DNA of 58,138 bases from Paraburkholderia silviterrae (GCF_004353915.1 NZ_SMRP01000036.1:1-58138); one strand, 5' to 3'. Counted from the stretch's first letter, positions 1-7,593 are shown. Notes: a model not told the origin generated them from the sequence alone. Made by a program: numbers and translations.

Positions 1-310
1 CGCTCGCGCGCGGCGCGTTCGCGGCGGCGCCCGCATGCACGGGCGCCGCGCCGTCGCGCGCGTCCTGGCCTGCGCCTGGACGTGCGCTCTGGCGTGCGCT
101 TTGGCGTGGATCGGGGCGAGCGGGTTGTGGCGCGTCGCTATCGCGCGGCGTGGCGGACGCTTTGGAGGATGACGAAGGACGTGGGGCCATAACAATCGGA
201 GTCGATGCCGCAGTATCGCATGCGTCCTGCCCCGCTGCGCGGGGCGTGGCTGCAAGCGTCTGGCCGCCTTCGTCTTCGTCGGTGCCGGGTGCGGAGGTGG
301 GGCGTGTCAT
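1..310 (-). CDS. Partial ORF, Pro/Ala-rich N-terminus, cut by window edge
   Basis: Reading the minus strand from an ATG at 308-310, the frame stays open for 103 codons to the left edge, so the gene is incomplete. The visible part is low complexity, rich in Ala, Pro, Arg, Ser, Asp and Gln with repeats such as RQSARQSARPG, and looks disordered; no domain can be named. It starts 28 nt after the stop of the glycosyltransferase on the same strand, so it may be the third gene of that operon. No strong ribosome binding site is seen. High GC favours long chance ORFs, so this could be spurious. Confidence 0.4.
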   Translation of the reverse strand, partial: MTRPTSAPGTDEDEGGQTLAATPRAAGQDACDTAASTPIVMAPRPSSSSKASATPRDSDAPQPARPDPRQSARQSARPGAGQDARDGAAPVHAGAAANAPRAS

Positions 311-338
311 CGGCTTCGTTGCGGGCCGCAAGCCGCGC

Positions 339-1370
339 TCAGGCGGTTGCACCCGATTCCTGCATCGTCGCGCTCGAGCGCGGCTTCAGGTGCGACGCGA
401 ACTGCTCGGAGGCAGCCGTCCACGAAAAGCGCTCGGCCCATGCGCGCGCCGTGGCGCGGTCGATCTTGAGCGCTTCGAGGCAGGCTTCGCGCAGGTCCTC
501 GTTCATCGCGCCCGCGCTGCCCGTGCCGAGCACGTCGATCGGACCCGTGACGGGGTAGGCGGCCACCGGCGTGCCGCAGGCGAGCGCCTCGAGCAGCACG
601 AGGCCGAACGTGTCGGTGCGGCTCGGGAACACGAACACGTCCGCGGCGGCATAGACCTTGGCGAGCTCGGGCTGGCTCAGCACGCCCAGGTAGTTGGCCT
701 GGGGGTAGCGCGACTTGAGCTCGGCGAGCGCGGGGCCTTCGCCGCAGACCCACTTCGAGCCCGGCAGATCGAGCTTGAGGAAGGCTTCGACGTTCTTCTC
801 CACGGCGACGCGCCCCACATAGAGGAAGATCGGGCGCGCGGTGTTGAGCACCTTCGACTCCATCGGCTCGAAGATCTCGAGATCGACGCCGCGCGTCCAC
901 AGCACGACGTTCGTGAAGCCGAACTTCTCGAGGTCGGTCTTCACGACGGGCGTGGGCGCCATCACCGCGAGCGAGGGCTTGTGGAACCAGCGCAGGAAGC
1001 GGTAGGTGGCCGAGAGCGGAATGCCGAAGCGCGCCTGCACGTATTCGGGAAAGCGCGTGTGATAGGCGGTCGTGAACGGCAGGTCGTGGTCGATCGCGTA
1101 GCGGCGCGCGGCGAGCCCGAGCGGGCCTTCGGTGGCGATGTGGATCGCGTCGGGGCGAAAGGCGTCGATGCGCGTGTGCAGATGGCGCTTCGGCAACAGG
1201 GAGAGTCTGATTTCCGGGTACGTCGGGCAGGGTATGGTGCGGAACTCGAGCGGCGTGAGCAGTTCGACCTGATGCCCGAGCGCGATGAGCTCGCGCGTGG
1301 TGTTCTTCAGTGTTCGTACCACGCCGTTGACTTGCGGCTCCCATGCATCGGTCACGATCATGACTTTCAT
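339..1370 (-). CDS. GT4 glycosyltransferase, Agt-like
   Basis: A 343-aa GT-B fold glycosyltransferase of family GT4. The N-terminus MKVMIVTDAWEPQVNG carries the acceptor-side glycine turn, and the donor-site motif near residue 270 reads RTDTFGLVLLEA, a D-x7-E variant of the usual E-x7-E. The start is the ATG at 1368-1370; the frame is open further upstream but that part lies inside the phosphoesterase gene. It follows that gene by 59 nt on the same strand. In alpha-proteobacteria and marine bacteria a GT4 enzyme (Agt) sits beside PlcP and glycosylates the diacylglycerol that PlcP releases, replacing phospholipid with glycolipid under phosphate starvation. That role is inferred from the pairing; another lipid or glycan acceptor is possible. 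Confidence 0.8.
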   Translation of the reverse strand: MKVMIVTDAWEPQVNGVVRTLKNTTRELIALGHQVELLTPLEFRTIPCPTYPEIRLSLLPKRHLHTRIDAFRPDAIHIATEGPLGLAARRYAIDHDLPFTTAYHTRFPEYVQARFGIPLSATYRFLRWFHKPSLAVMAPTPVVKTDLEKFGFTNVVLWTRGVDLEIFEPMESKVLNTARPIFLYVGRVAVEKNVEAFLKLDLPGSKWVCGEGPALAELKSRYPQANYLGVLSQPELAKVYAAADVFVFPSRTDTFGLVLLEALACGTPVAAYPVTGPIDVLGTGSAGAMNEDLREACLEALKIDRATARAWAERFSWTAASEQFASHLKPRSSATMQESGATA

Positions 1371-1429
1371 CGGTCGTCGGCCCTCGGGTTGTGTGTGTTG
1401 GGATGGCTCGCGCTGTTCACTCAGGCGGC

Positions 1430-2383
1430 TCAGGCCGCGCTCACGCGCGTCTTGCGTGTCACGCCCTGCGCCTCGGGGGCTTGCATCACCGTCCAGTAGA
1501 CGATGCGCAGCTCCCCCTCGAAGGTTTCGACGAGCGCCGAGAGGCTTTCCACCCAGTCGCCGTCGTTGCAGTAGAGCATGCCGTCGATCTCGCGGATCTC
1601 GGCTTTGTGGATATGGCCGCAGACCACGCCGTCGCAGCCGCGGCGGCGCGCTTCGTCGGTCATCACGCGCTCGAACGACGAGATGAAGTTCACGGCGTTC
1701 TTGACCTGGTGCTTGAGGTACTGGGAGAGCGACCAGTACTGGAATCCCAGCTTCGCGCGCACCCGGTTGAACCAGCGGTTCAGCACGAGGATCACCGTGT
1801 AGGCGGAGTCGCCGAGATAAGCGAGCCACTTCGCGTGCTGGATCACGCCGTCGAACAGATCGCCGTGCACGACCCACAGGCGCTTGCCGGCGAGCGTCGT
1901 ATGGAACGCTTCCTCGCGCACGTGGATGTCGCCGAACGCGAGGTTGCAGAACTGGCGCGCGCCTTCGTCGTGGTTGCCGGGGATGTAGGTCACCTGGGTG
2001 CCCTTGCGCGCCTTGCGCAGGATCTTTTGCACGACGTCGTTATGCGCCTGCGGCCAGTTCCAGCCCTTGCGCAACTGCCAGCCGTCGATGATGTCGCCCA
2101 CCAGATACAGATACTCCGACTCGTTGTGGCGCAGGAAGTCGAGCAGATAGTTCGCCTGGCAGCCGTTGGTGCCGAGATGAATGTCGGAGAGCCAGATCGT
2201 GCGGTAACGATGCGGGGCGGGATGATCGTCGTCGTGGGCACTCGGAGAAGGCGCGCCATTCAGGGGCAAGGGCAGGGGCATGGTGGGCGTCGCGGCGCCC
2301 GGACCGGGATGGAAGGCGGCGGGTTCGGCGCCCGGACCGGTGGTCTGCCGGAGTAGTGGGGTCGCGGACGTCTTCTGGGCCAT
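1430..2383 (-). CDS. Calcineurin-like metallophosphoesterase, PlcP/LpxH-like
   Basis: A 317-aa metallophosphoesterase with all the usual metal-site motifs: DIH at 67-69, GD at 96-97, GNHD at 136-139, HGD at 173-175 and GHIH near 254. A Pro-rich, probably disordered N-terminal extension of about 58 residues precedes the catalytic domain. Such proteins are often annotated as UDP-2,3-diacylglucosamine diphosphatase (LpxH). The stretches LGTNGCQANYLLDFLRH and GWQLRKGWNWPQAHNDV resemble the PlcP type (phospholipase C acting on membrane phospholipids in phosphate-starved Sinorhizobium) as I remember it. The adjoining glycosyltransferase supports PlcP. Recognition is from memory; LpxH-type activity is the main alternative. 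Confidence 0.8.
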   Translation of the reverse strand: MAQKTSATPLLRQTTGPGAEPAAFHPGPGAATPTMPLPLPLNGAPSPSAHDDDHPAPHRYRTIWLSDIHLGTNGCQANYLLDFLRHNESEYLYLVGDIIDGWQLRKGWNWPQAHNDVVQKILRKARKGTQVTYIPGNHDEGARQFCNLAFGDIHVREEAFHTTLAGKRLWVVHGDLFDGVIQHAKWLAYLGDSAYTVILVLNRWFNRVRAKLGFQYWSLSQYLKHQVKNAVNFISSFERVMTDEARRRGCDGVVCGHIHKAEIREIDGMLYCNDGDWVESLSALVETFEGELRIVYWTVMQAPEAQGVTRKTRVSAA

Positions 2384-2426
2384 GGCTCACGCGGCAGGTT
2401 GCAATACGCGCATTGCGCCATGGGGG

Positions 2427-2445
2427 CATGACGTCGCCGTGACAG
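2427..2445 (-). promoter_or_regulatory. Candidate Pho box upstream of the PlcP-like gene
   Basis: On the minus strand this reads CTGTCACGGCGACGTCATG. Two GTCA cores lie 11 bp apart, the spacing of PhoB half-sites (CTGTCA repeated every 11 bp). It ends about 44 bp before the start codon, and a weak -10-like TATTGC follows at a suitable distance. The second half-site matches only in part, so this is a suggestion that needs a PhoB matrix score. Confidence 0.35.
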
Positions 2446-2590
2446 TCACAAGAAGGTCTTGTTACGCAGTCCTTGCGAGATGCGAGCGGGGCGCGCGAAG
2501 CCGCGTGGGGGCGGGCGGCTGCGCGATTGCCGCGCGCGAGCGGTGGCGCTCTCGCGCTGTGCAGTGACGGTTTGATGACGTGGCGGCGCG

Positions 2591-2660
2591 CCGACACTCG
2601 ACTGCGTTCGACTGCGCGCGATTGCGTGTGAGTGCGCTTGATTGCCCTTGATTGCGCGCG
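2591..2660. repeat. Degenerate 10-bp tandem repeat array
   Basis: From 2601 to 2660 six units of exactly 10 bp follow each other: ACTGCGTTCG, ACTGCGCGCG, ATTGCGTGTG, AGTGCGCTTG, ATTGCCCTTG, ATTGCGCGCG. The preceding 2591-2600 is a weaker unit. The array lies in the 309-bp gap between the RDD gene (ends 2693) and the PlcP-like gene (starts 2383), both on the minus strand. Apart from the array and the possible Pho box I see nothing in this gap, and no clear terminator for the RDD gene. Confidence 0.7.
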
Positions 2661-2692
2661 GCGATCTGTGCTGGCCCTGCGGCTCTCCTTGC

Positions 2693-3313
2693 TTACCTCG
2701 GCGCGGCGACGATGCGCGTCCCGGCGATACGGTCGTGCAGGAACTGGCGCCCGGGTGCGAAGCGCGCGCTGGCGGTCCACACCACGAACCATACGGCCTC
2801 GAGCACGAGCGTGTGCGGCACCGTGAGATTCAGGAGCGGGTGCAGCGCGAGCGGCGGCAGGAACCACAGCCAGGCAGCGAGGTAGCGCAGCGTGGCGCGG
2901 GCGACCGAGGGCGGGGCGCCGTCGGGGCCGACTACGCGCAGGCGCCACGTCTTCATCGGCAGCGTCTGCCCGCCGCGATGCCACAAGCCGACGAAATAGA
3001 TACCGGCCACGAGGGCGATCCATGCGGCCATCAGCCGATGGTGGGTGTAGCCGTTGCGTTGCTGCAGGACGAGGCTGAACGTGAGGCCCGCGACAAAGAT
3101 CACGCCGAACAGCAGCACGCTCTCGTAGAGGAGCGCGGCGAGCCTGCGGCGCACGGTGACGGGCGGTAAGGCTGAAGCGGGTGTTTCGGCTGGCGCTCGC
3201 AAGCCGTGCTCTGCGCACGCGAGCGGCGATGCATCAGGCGGCGCTCCATTTGCGGATGGCGAGCGTCGCGCAAGGCTCGCGGCGGGCTCGGTGGCACTGA
3301 CGTGTTCGGTCAC
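2693..3313 (-). CDS. RDD family membrane protein
   Basis: The C-terminal 150 residues form an RDD domain: hydrophobic segments around YESVLLFGVIFVAGLTFSLV, MAAWIALVAGIYFVGLW and LAAWLWFLPPLALHPLL, and a conserved polar stretch GGQTLPMKTWRLRVV. The N-terminal part is low complexity. The frame has no early ATG: GTG codons occur at 3313 and upstream to 3385. I chose the GTG at 3313 without good Shine-Dalgarno support. Some RDD proteins are Na+/H+ antiporters, but most have no known function. It is the last gene of the sigma - DUF3619 - DUF3106 - RDD series. Confidence 0.8.
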   Translation of the reverse strand: MTEHVSATEPAASLARRSPSANGAPPDASPLACAEHGLRAPAETPASALPPVTVRRRLAALLYESVLLFGVIFVAGLTFSLVLQQRNGYTHHRLMAAWIALVAGIYFVGLWHRGGQTLPMKTWRLRVVGPDGAPPSVARATLRYLAAWLWFLPPLALHPLLNLTVPHTLVLEAVWFVVWTASARFAPGRQFLHDRIAGTRIVAAPR

Positions 3314-3408
3314 GGGGCGGCGTCGCACTGGCAGAAAGGCGATAAGGGACGGGACACCGTGAGGATAACCGCAAGTGGCGGCCACCGCGAAGGGCAGCGG
3401 CGAGGATC

Positions 3409-3438
3409 GCGGGAAAGTGCGGGAAAGCGCGGGAAAAC
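3409..3438. repeat. Three tandem 10-bp repeats
   Basis: The units GCGGGAAAGT, GCGGGAAAGC and GCGGGAAAAC are directly adjacent. They lie between the DUF3106 gene and the RDD gene, just upstream of the most distal possible RDD start (3385). Confidence 0.75.
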
Positions 3439-3529
3439 ACGCAGGGAGCGGTGCGAGAGACGATGTGCGCGGGCGAGCCCGAAAACACGCAAGCGCAACG
3501 CGCGCCGGGAAGCGCCGCGAGAATTGCGC

Positions 3530-4345
3530 TCAGGACCCCTTGAATGCCGCGGGCGCTTCGGCGGGCGACACGGGCACGGGAATGGCCGGCTCGAAGCTGC
3601 CTGCCCCGGGGATGCTGGCCGCGAATGCCGAGGCGGGCGGCGTGGCGAGCTGTCCGGAGGTGCCGGGCTGACCCGGCATTGCGGGCGCGGACGAGGGCAC
3701 GCCGGGCGCGCCCGATGCGCCGGAAGCCGTGCGCGCACGCACCCGGTGCTCGCGTTCGTTCACGAGCCGCTCGATGTCGCGGATTTCGCTCTTGTTGCCG
3801 CTCGGCGGCGCGCTGACCACGGTGCGGCGCTTGCGCTCGCTGGCCGCGAGGCGCTCTTTCTGTTCTTCGGAGAGTTGCTGGTAGGCCTTCCAGGCGCGCT
3901 GCCGCGCCTGCGCGGTCAGCTCCTTGGACACCTGATAGTTCTCGCGCGCGACGCGCCGTTGCTCGGGCGTCATGCGGACCCATTCGGTCATGCGTTCCTG
4001 CAGGCGCTTTTGCTCTTCAGGCGACATCTTCGGGTAACGCGCGGCGATCCTCAGCCATTTGCGCTTGCGCGCGTCGCTGAAGGTGTCCCATTCGCTGGCA
4101 AAGGGCGCGAGTGCGGCGCGCTGGGCGTCCGAGAGGCGCGCCCAGGAGAGCGGACTGCCATTGCCTGGCAACGGTGCAGCCGCTGTGGTTTCTGCGGTGG
4201 GGGCAGGGGATTGCAAGGGCGCCGCCACCGCCGCAGGGGCCTCGGCAGCCGGCTCGGGATGAAAGCGCGGATACGTCGCCACATACGACACGAGTGCCGC
4301 GACCACAGATCCAATGACAACGGCCAGGCCGCGCTTGTAACTCAC
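3530..4345 (-). CDS. DUF3106 protein, membrane-anchored, Spy/CpxP-like motifs
   Basis: A 271-aa protein starting at a GTG (4343-4345) preceded by GGGAG. Residues 5-25 form one membrane segment or an uncleaved signal, followed by a Pro/Ala linker. The charged helical DUF3106 core at about 65-165 contains four similar turns: LSDAQRAAL, MSPEEQKRL, MTPEQRRVA and LSEEQKERL. These recall the LTxxQ motifs of the periplasmic stress proteins Spy and CpxP; that comparison is mine, not an established homology. The C-terminal 90 residues are Pro/Ala/Gly-rich. It lies 17 nt after the DUF3619 gene and is probably co-transcribed with the sigma factor. Function unknown. Confidence 0.8.
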   Translation of the reverse strand: MSYKRGLAVVIGSVVAALVSYVATYPRFHPEPAAEAPAAVAAPLQSPAPTAETTAAAPLPGNGSPLSWARLSDAQRAALAPFASEWDTFSDARKRKWLRIAARYPKMSPEEQKRLQERMTEWVRMTPEQRRVARENYQVSKELTAQARQRAWKAYQQLSEEQKERLAASERKRRTVVSAPPSGNKSEIRDIERLVNEREHRVRARTASGASGAPGVPSSAPAMPGQPGTSGQLATPPASAFAASIPGAGSFEPAIPVPVSPAEAPAAFKGS

Positions 4346-4362
4346 CCCGTGAATCTCCCGCT

Positions 4363-4800
4363 TCAGTGCGCGCGTGACAGGTACGCGTTAAACCCATGAT
4401 CGAGGTAGGCCGTGAGCGGCAAGTCATCGCTCAGCATGGCCGCGTCGATATCGGCGAGTTCCGCGGTGCGTTGTTGGTCTTCGAAATACGCAATGGCGAA
4501 CAGGCCCGCCACGAGTGCCGCGAGCGGCCAGGCAAGCGCGAAGCGCGCGAGCGCCGAGCGCCGGCGCGGCACCTCGAGCCCGCCCTGCATGGCGCCTGGG
4601 AGCGTGCCCACACCCGCCGCGGCGAACGACGGCACGCGCACGAACACAGGCTGCTCGGCCTTCTTGCGAGCAAGCGCGGCCTTGCGGGCGCCGGCGAGAC
4701 GGTCAGTGGTGGCAGCGGGCAGGCTCGCGGCGCTCTCGTCGAGCGCGCGGCGCATCGCCTGCACGAACTCTAAATCTTTATTTTCGAGGGCGGAGCTCAT
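4363..4800 (-). CDS. DUF3619 single-pass membrane protein, possible anti-sigma factor
   Basis: A 145-aa protein. Its ATG overlaps the stop of the sigma factor gene (ATGA, 4797-4800), which fixes the start and implies translational coupling. Residues 1-80 are soluble and probably cytoplasmic, with an Ala/Arg/Lys helix near 35-45. One membrane segment follows at about 80-105 (ALAWPLAALVAGLFAIAYF), then 40 residues on the far side. A soluble N-terminus, one membrane segment and ATGA coupling to an ECF sigma gene is the classic layout of a membrane anti-sigma factor, which is the role I infer. No RsrA/ZAS zinc motif is present. Confidence 0.8.
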   Translation of the reverse strand: MSSALENKDLEFVQAMRRALDESAASLPAATTDRLAGARKAALARKKAEQPVFVRVPSFAAAGVGTLPGAMQGGLEVPRRRSALARFALAWPLAALVAGLFAIAYFEDQQRTAELADIDAAMLSDDLPLTAYLDHGFNAYLSRAH

Positions 4801-5360
4801 AGCGTGATTCCTTTGGCCTTGAGCGCTTGAGCCAGCGTGTGGGTGGCCCGCGAACAGTGCGTTTTCACGCTCCCTTCGGAACAACCCATGGCGGCGGCGG
4901 TTTCGGCGACATCCATATCTTCCCAGTAACGCATGAGAAACGCCTCCCGTTGACGTGCCGGTAATTTCTGGATCTCCGCGTCGATCAGGTTGAGCACCTG
5001 CGCGCGCTCGATCTGCTGCTCACTGCTTTCCGCGCCCGCCGATCCCGACTCCGCCTCGAAGGTCTCCAGCAGGTCGAATTCCTCGTCCTCCGAGTTGCCA
5101 AGCGAGGAAAAGAGGCTCACCCATGTATTGCGTACTTTCTGCCGACGAAAATAGTCGTGCATCGTATTTTGCAGAATACGCTGGAAGAGGAGGGGGAGTT
5201 CGGCGGGGGGGCGGTCTCCGTATTTTTCCGCGAGCTTGATCATCGCGTCCTGCACGATATCGAGCGATGCGTCGTCGTCGCGCACGGCGTAAACCGTTTG
5301 CTTGAACGCGCGTCTTTCGACGCCCGCCAGAAAATCGGCGAGTTCCTTGTCTGATGCCAT
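4797..5360 (-). CDS. ECF-type sigma-70 family RNA polymerase sigma factor
   Basis: A 187-aa sigma factor with only regions 2 and 4. Region 2 covers about residues 10-75, including IVQDAMIKLAEKY and the -10-contacting YFRRQKVRN. A Glu/Ser-rich linker follows. Region 4 at about 125-180 holds LPARQREAFLMRYWEDM and the helix-turn-helix VAETAAAMGCSEGSVKTHCS. The ATG at 5360 is chosen because homologues begin MASDKEL; the frame extends 24 codons upstream without support. It heads the operon sigma - DUF3619 - DUF3106 - RDD and is divergent from ilvI. An envelope-stress role is inferred from the membrane partners. Confidence 0.9.
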   Translation of the reverse strand: MASDKELADFLAGVERRAFKQTVYAVRDDDASLDIVQDAMIKLAEKYGDRPPAELPLLFQRILQNTMHDYFRRQKVRNTWVSLFSSLGNSEDEEFDLLETFEAESGSAGAESSEQQIERAQVLNLIDAEIQKLPARQREAFLMRYWEDMDVAETAAAMGCSEGSVKTHCSRATHTLAQALKAKGITL

Positions 5361-5589
5361 CCGTTGCAGGGTGCCGCCAAGCGGTACGCGTAATCGTTTG
5401 AAAAATGTCGTAAAACTCGCGGATCCTAGCAAATTTTCACGTCACAGGGGTAGCCGGCGACATGTGCGCTACATCAAGCCGCCGTGCCGGAAGCCGTGCG
5501 ACAGCCGCTGGCACGGGCTGTTGCGGGCCTGGCTTGCGCAAGTCGGCGAGCGGAAAGAGCGCCGGTTGGGCGCGAATTGGGCACGAATT

Positions 5590-5614
5590 GGGCATATACG
5601 CAACGTTTATGCCC
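5590..5614. promoter_or_regulatory. Dyad GGGCATA-N11-TATGCCC upstream of ilvI
   Basis: A perfect 7-bp inverted repeat with an 11-bp spacer, inner bases T-N11-A, the layout of LysR-type regulator sites. Its centre (5602) is about 75 bp before the predicted ilvI transcription start, where a LysR recognition site is expected. It is preceded by two tandem 11-mers, GGGCGCGAATT and GGGCACGAATT (5568-5589). The rest of the 454-bp gap between the sigma gene and ilvI holds the promoter, a second dyad and the short ORF listed separately. Confidence 0.45.
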
Positions 5615-5641
5615 GCTGCTCCGAAAAGCGGCAATAATCGC

Positions 5642-5670
5642 TTGACCGAACCATGCTGAAACGATATCTT
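5642..5670 (+). promoter_or_regulatory. Predicted ilvI promoter (sigma-70 type)
   Basis: TTGACC at 5642-5647, a 17-bp spacer, then TATCTT at 5665-5670. This predicts transcription from about 5677 and a leader of about 138 nt before ilvI. Confidence 0.6.
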
Positions 5671-5679
5671 CGATGGTTC
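5648..5679. promoter_or_regulatory. Inverted repeat GAACCAT/ATGGTTC spanning the ilvI -10
   Basis: A perfect 7-bp inverted repeat with an 18-bp spacer (5648-5654 and 5673-5679), starting directly after the -35 hexamer and bracketing the -10 hexamer. A protein bound here would block the promoter, so it is a candidate repressor site. As RNA only its right part would be in the transcript. Confidence 0.45.
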
Positions 5680-5716
5680 GCAACATAAGTGACTTGTCTC
5701 AATTCAGGTGTGGCCC

Positions 5717-5818
5717 ATGAGGCTCATCTGTCAACTGGACGCGCCGCTTGAACCCGAGCCACAAGCCCGGCAGAGAGCACCCGATCAATTTTTTGCCGAA
5801 AATTCGAAAGGTGAATGA
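5717..5818 (+). CDS. Short upstream ORF (33 aa) overlapping the ilvI start
   Basis: ATG at 5717 opens a 33-codon frame whose TGA (5816-5818) overlaps the ilvI start region GAATGATG. The peptide begins MRLICQLDAPLEPEPQ. It is not dense in Leu, Ile or Val, so it does not look like a classical branched-chain attenuator peptide. The exact overlap would allow translational coupling to ilvI. Too short for recognition; it may not be translated. Confidence 0.3.
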   Translation: MRLICQLDAPLEPEPQARQRAPDQFFAENSKGE

Positions 5819-7593
5819 TGAATATGCCCAGCGCGGAATTCTCCACGTCGGTCCCCTCTTCGCAAGAATCTGACCCCCAAGCTCATACCTCCATCGGCGG
5901 AACCGTGCTGATGAAGGCGCTCGCTGACGAGCAGGTCGAATTCATCTGGGGTTATCCCGGCGGCTCGGTACTCTACATCTACGACGAGCTGTACAAGCAG
6001 GACAAAATTCAGCACGTCCTCGTGCGCCACGAACAGGCAGCCGTGCACGCGGCCGATGCCTACTCGCGCTCGACCGGCAAGGTCGGCGTGTGTCTCGTGA
6101 CCTCGGGGCCTGGCGTCACCAATGCGGTGACGGGCATCGCGACGGCCTACATGGACTCGATCCCGATGGTGATCATCAGCGGCCAGGTGCCTACCGCCGC
6201 GATTGGTCAGGACGCCTTCCAGGAGTGCGATACGGTCGGCATCACGCGTCCTTGCGTGAAGCACAACTTCCTCGTGAAGGACGTGCGCGATCTCGCCGCC
6301 ACCGTCAAAAAAGCTTTCTACATTGCGCGCACCGGCCGTCCCGGCCCCGTGCTGATCGACATTCCGAAGGACGTGTCGAAGACGCCGTGCGCGTATGAGC
6401 CGGTCAAGAGCGTAACGCTGCGCTCGTACAACCCGGTCACCAAGGGCCATTCGGGGCAGATCCGCAAGGCGGTCTCGCTGCTCCTCTCGGCCAAGCGCCC
6501 GTACATCTACACCGGCGGCGGCATCATCCTCGCGGATGCGTCGCGCGAGCTGAACCAGTTCGCCGACCTGCTCGGCTATCCGGTCACGAACACGCTGATG
6601 GGGCTGGGCGGCTACCGCGCGAGCGACCGCAAGTTCCTCGGCATGCTCGGCATGCACGGCACGTACGAAGCCAACATGGCGATGCAGCACTGCGACGTGC
6701 TGATCGCGATCGGCGCGCGCTTTGACGACCGCGTGATCGGCGACCCGCATCACTTCGCCTCGCGTCCGCGCAAGATCATTCACATCGACATCGACCCGTC
6801 GTCGATCTCGAAGCGCGTGAAGGTGGATATCCCCATCGTCGGCGACGTGAAGGAAGTGCTCAAGGAGCTCATCGAGCAGCTCCAGCACGCCGAGCACGGC
6901 CCCGATACGGCAGCGCTCGCCGAGTGGTGGAAGGACATCGAAGGCTGGCGCGAGAAGAACTGCCTGAAGTTCGACCGCGGCAGCGAGATCATCAAGCCGC
7001 AGTACGTGGTGGAAAAGGCGTGGGAGCTCACGGGCGGCAACGCGTTCGTGTGCTCGGACGTGGGTCAGCACCAGATGTGGGCCGCACAGTTCTATCGCTT
7101 CAACGAGCCGCGCCGCTGGATCAACTCCGGTGGCCTCGGCACGATGGGCTTCGGCCTGCCGGCGGCGATGGGCGTGAAGATGGCGCACCCCGACGACGAC
7201 GTGCTGTGCATCACGGGCGAAGGCTCGATCCAGATGTGCATTCAGGAGCTGTCGACCTGCAAGCAGTACGACACGCCCGTGAAGATCATTTCGCTGAACA
7301 ACCGCTACCTCGGCATGGTCCGCCAGTGGCAGCAGATCGAATACAGCAAGCGCTATTCGCATTCGTACATGGATGCGCTGCCCGACTTCGTGAAGCTCGC
7401 CGAAGCGTATGGCCACGTTGGCATGCGGATCGAAAAGACGGCGGACGTCGAGCCGGCGCTCAAGGAAGCGCTGCGCCTGAAGGACCGCACGGTGTTCCTC
7501 GATTTCCAGACCGACCCTTCCGAGAATGTCTGGCCGATGGTACAGGCCGGCAAGGGCATCACCGAGATGCTGCTCGGCTCGGAAGACCTGTAA
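5815..7593 (+). CDS. ilvI: Acetolactate synthase large (catalytic) subunit
   Basis: A 592-aa ThDP enzyme that makes 2-acetolactate or 2-aceto-2-hydroxybutyrate, the first common step of Val, Leu and Ile synthesis. The ThDP-activating Glu is in LVRHEQAAVHAADAY, the FAD/central domain spans about residues 200-340, and the ThDP motif lies in ITGEGSIQMCIQELSTCKQYD (GEGS) before NNRYLGMVRQWQ. Length is normal. Two consecutive ATGs (5815, 5818) follow AAAGG; the second has better spacing. It heads ilvI - small subunit - ilvC. Regulation probably involves the upstream dyads and valine feedback through the small subunit. Confidence 0.97.
   Translation: MMNMPSAEFSTSVPSSQESDPQAHTSIGGTVLMKALADEQVEFIWGYPGGSVLYIYDELYKQDKIQHVLVRHEQAAVHAADAYSRSTGKVGVCLVTSGPGVTNAVTGIATAYMDSIPMVIISGQVPTAAIGQDAFQECDTVGITRPCVKHNFLVKDVRDLAATVKKAFYIARTGRPGPVLIDIPKDVSKTPCAYEPVKSVTLRSYNPVTKGHSGQIRKAVSLLLSAKRPYIYTGGGIILADASRELNQFADLLGYPVTNTLMGLGGYRASDRKFLGMLGMHGTYEANMAMQHCDVLIAIGARFDDRVIGDPHHFASRPRKIIHIDIDPSSISKRVKVDIPIVGDVKEVLKELIEQLQHAEHGPDTAALAEWWKDIEGWREKNCLKFDRGSEIIKPQYVVEKAWELTGGNAFVCSDVGQHQMWAAQFYRFNEPRRWINSGGLGTMGFGLPAAMGVKMAHPDDDVLCITGEGSIQMCIQELSTCKQYDTPVKIISLNNRYLGMVRQWQQIEYSKRYSHSYMDALPDFVKLAEAYGHVGMRIEKTADVEPALKEALRLKDRTVFLDFQTDPSENVWPMVQAGKGITEMLLGSEDL

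Noticed and set aside
5717..5818. Classical branched-chain attenuator peptide before ilvI
   Set aside because: Only four Leu/Ile codons, not clustered, and no terminator hairpin follows; kept only as a short upstream ORF.
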